From assembly GCA_013314795.1 (NCBI GenBank), contig JABUEZ010000138.1, positions 1 to 5,999 on the forward strand: a DNA stretch of 5,999 bases, written 5' to 3'. Positions 5,974 through 5,999 of the stretch are shown here, in pieces. The notes below the pieces were generated by a model that saw only the letters and a program-made list of their open reading frames with translations, was not told where the DNA came from and searched no databases. The translations under genes and the position numbers were made by a program. Source of the DNA: Candidatus Profundicultor aquiphilus (GTDB lineage: Bacteria > Atribacterota > Atribacteria > Atribacterales > Caldatribacteriaceae). Positions within the stretch are counted from its first letter, which is position 1; each line of letters starts with the position of its first letter.

Positions 5974-5984
5974 CCCTCCTCCTT
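5974..5984 (-). promoter_or_regulatory. Ribosome binding site of the nucleotidyltransferase gene
   Basis: AAGGAGGAGGG on the minus strand is followed after a few bases (GTCAC, or 8 bases from AGGAGG) by the ATG at 5969. It confirms this start, since the next in-frame methionine lies past the nucleotide-binding loop. Confidence 0.8.
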
Positions 5985-5999
5985 ACATCTCCTCTACAA

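Noticed and set aside
5983..5999. Possible tail of an upstream gene ending VEEM-stop (TAA at 5985-5983)
   Set aside because: Only five codons are inside the window and another frame also has a stop here (TAG at 5996-5994), so neither the frame nor the existence of a gene can be established.
1..5999. Mobile elements, CRISPR repeats, tRNA or rRNA genes, long direct or inverted repeats
   Set aside because: I looked for them across the window and saw none. The sequence is accounted for by tightly packed housekeeping genes of uniform style.

Overview
The window is almost fully coding. Every gene I can support lies on the minus strand, so transcription runs from high to low coordinates. In that order the genes are: a MobA-like nucleotidyltransferase (5969-5220), rho (5202-3838), rpmE for ribosomal protein L31 (3750-3544), thyX for flavin-dependent thymidylate synthase (3470-2808), a DUF1385 membrane protein (2803-1919), prfA for peptide release factor 1 (1938-868), and the start and most of prmC, the release-factor glutamine methyltransferase (865 to the left edge).

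The organism is a bacterium. The rho-rpmE-(thyX)-DUF1385-prfA-prmC order, the zinc-binding L31, the ThyX with a cysteine-containing tail and the strong purine-rich ribosome binding sites resemble anaerobic, often thermophilic, Firmicutes-like lineages. A deep-branching relative such as Atribacterota is also possible. This is inference from gene order and protein style, and I cannot fix a phylum from the sequence alone.

The layout splits into two transcriptional blocks. The nucleotidyltransferase and rho are 17 bases apart and look co-transcribed from a promoter beyond the right edge. The second block begins at a textbook promoter in the rho-rpmE gap: TTGACA, a 17-base spacer, and TATAAT with a TG extension. 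A clean intrinsic terminator follows rpmE, just ahead of thyX. Beyond it, thyX, DUF1385, prfA and prmC are packed with gaps or overlaps of -20 to +4 bases. They probably form one translationally coupled unit fed by readthrough of that terminator or by a promoter I could not identify.

Functionally the block is housekeeping. It covers transcription termination (Rho), ribosome structure (L31), translation termination (RF1 and the enzyme that modifies its GGQ glutamine) and dTMP synthesis (ThyX). There is also one conserved membrane protein of unknown role and one nucleotidyltransferase of unknown substrate. I found no mobile element, CRISPR array, tRNA or rRNA gene, and no convincing evidence of a new multi-gene system. 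The most interesting points are the regulatory architecture around rpmE/thyX and the two uncharacterised proteins.
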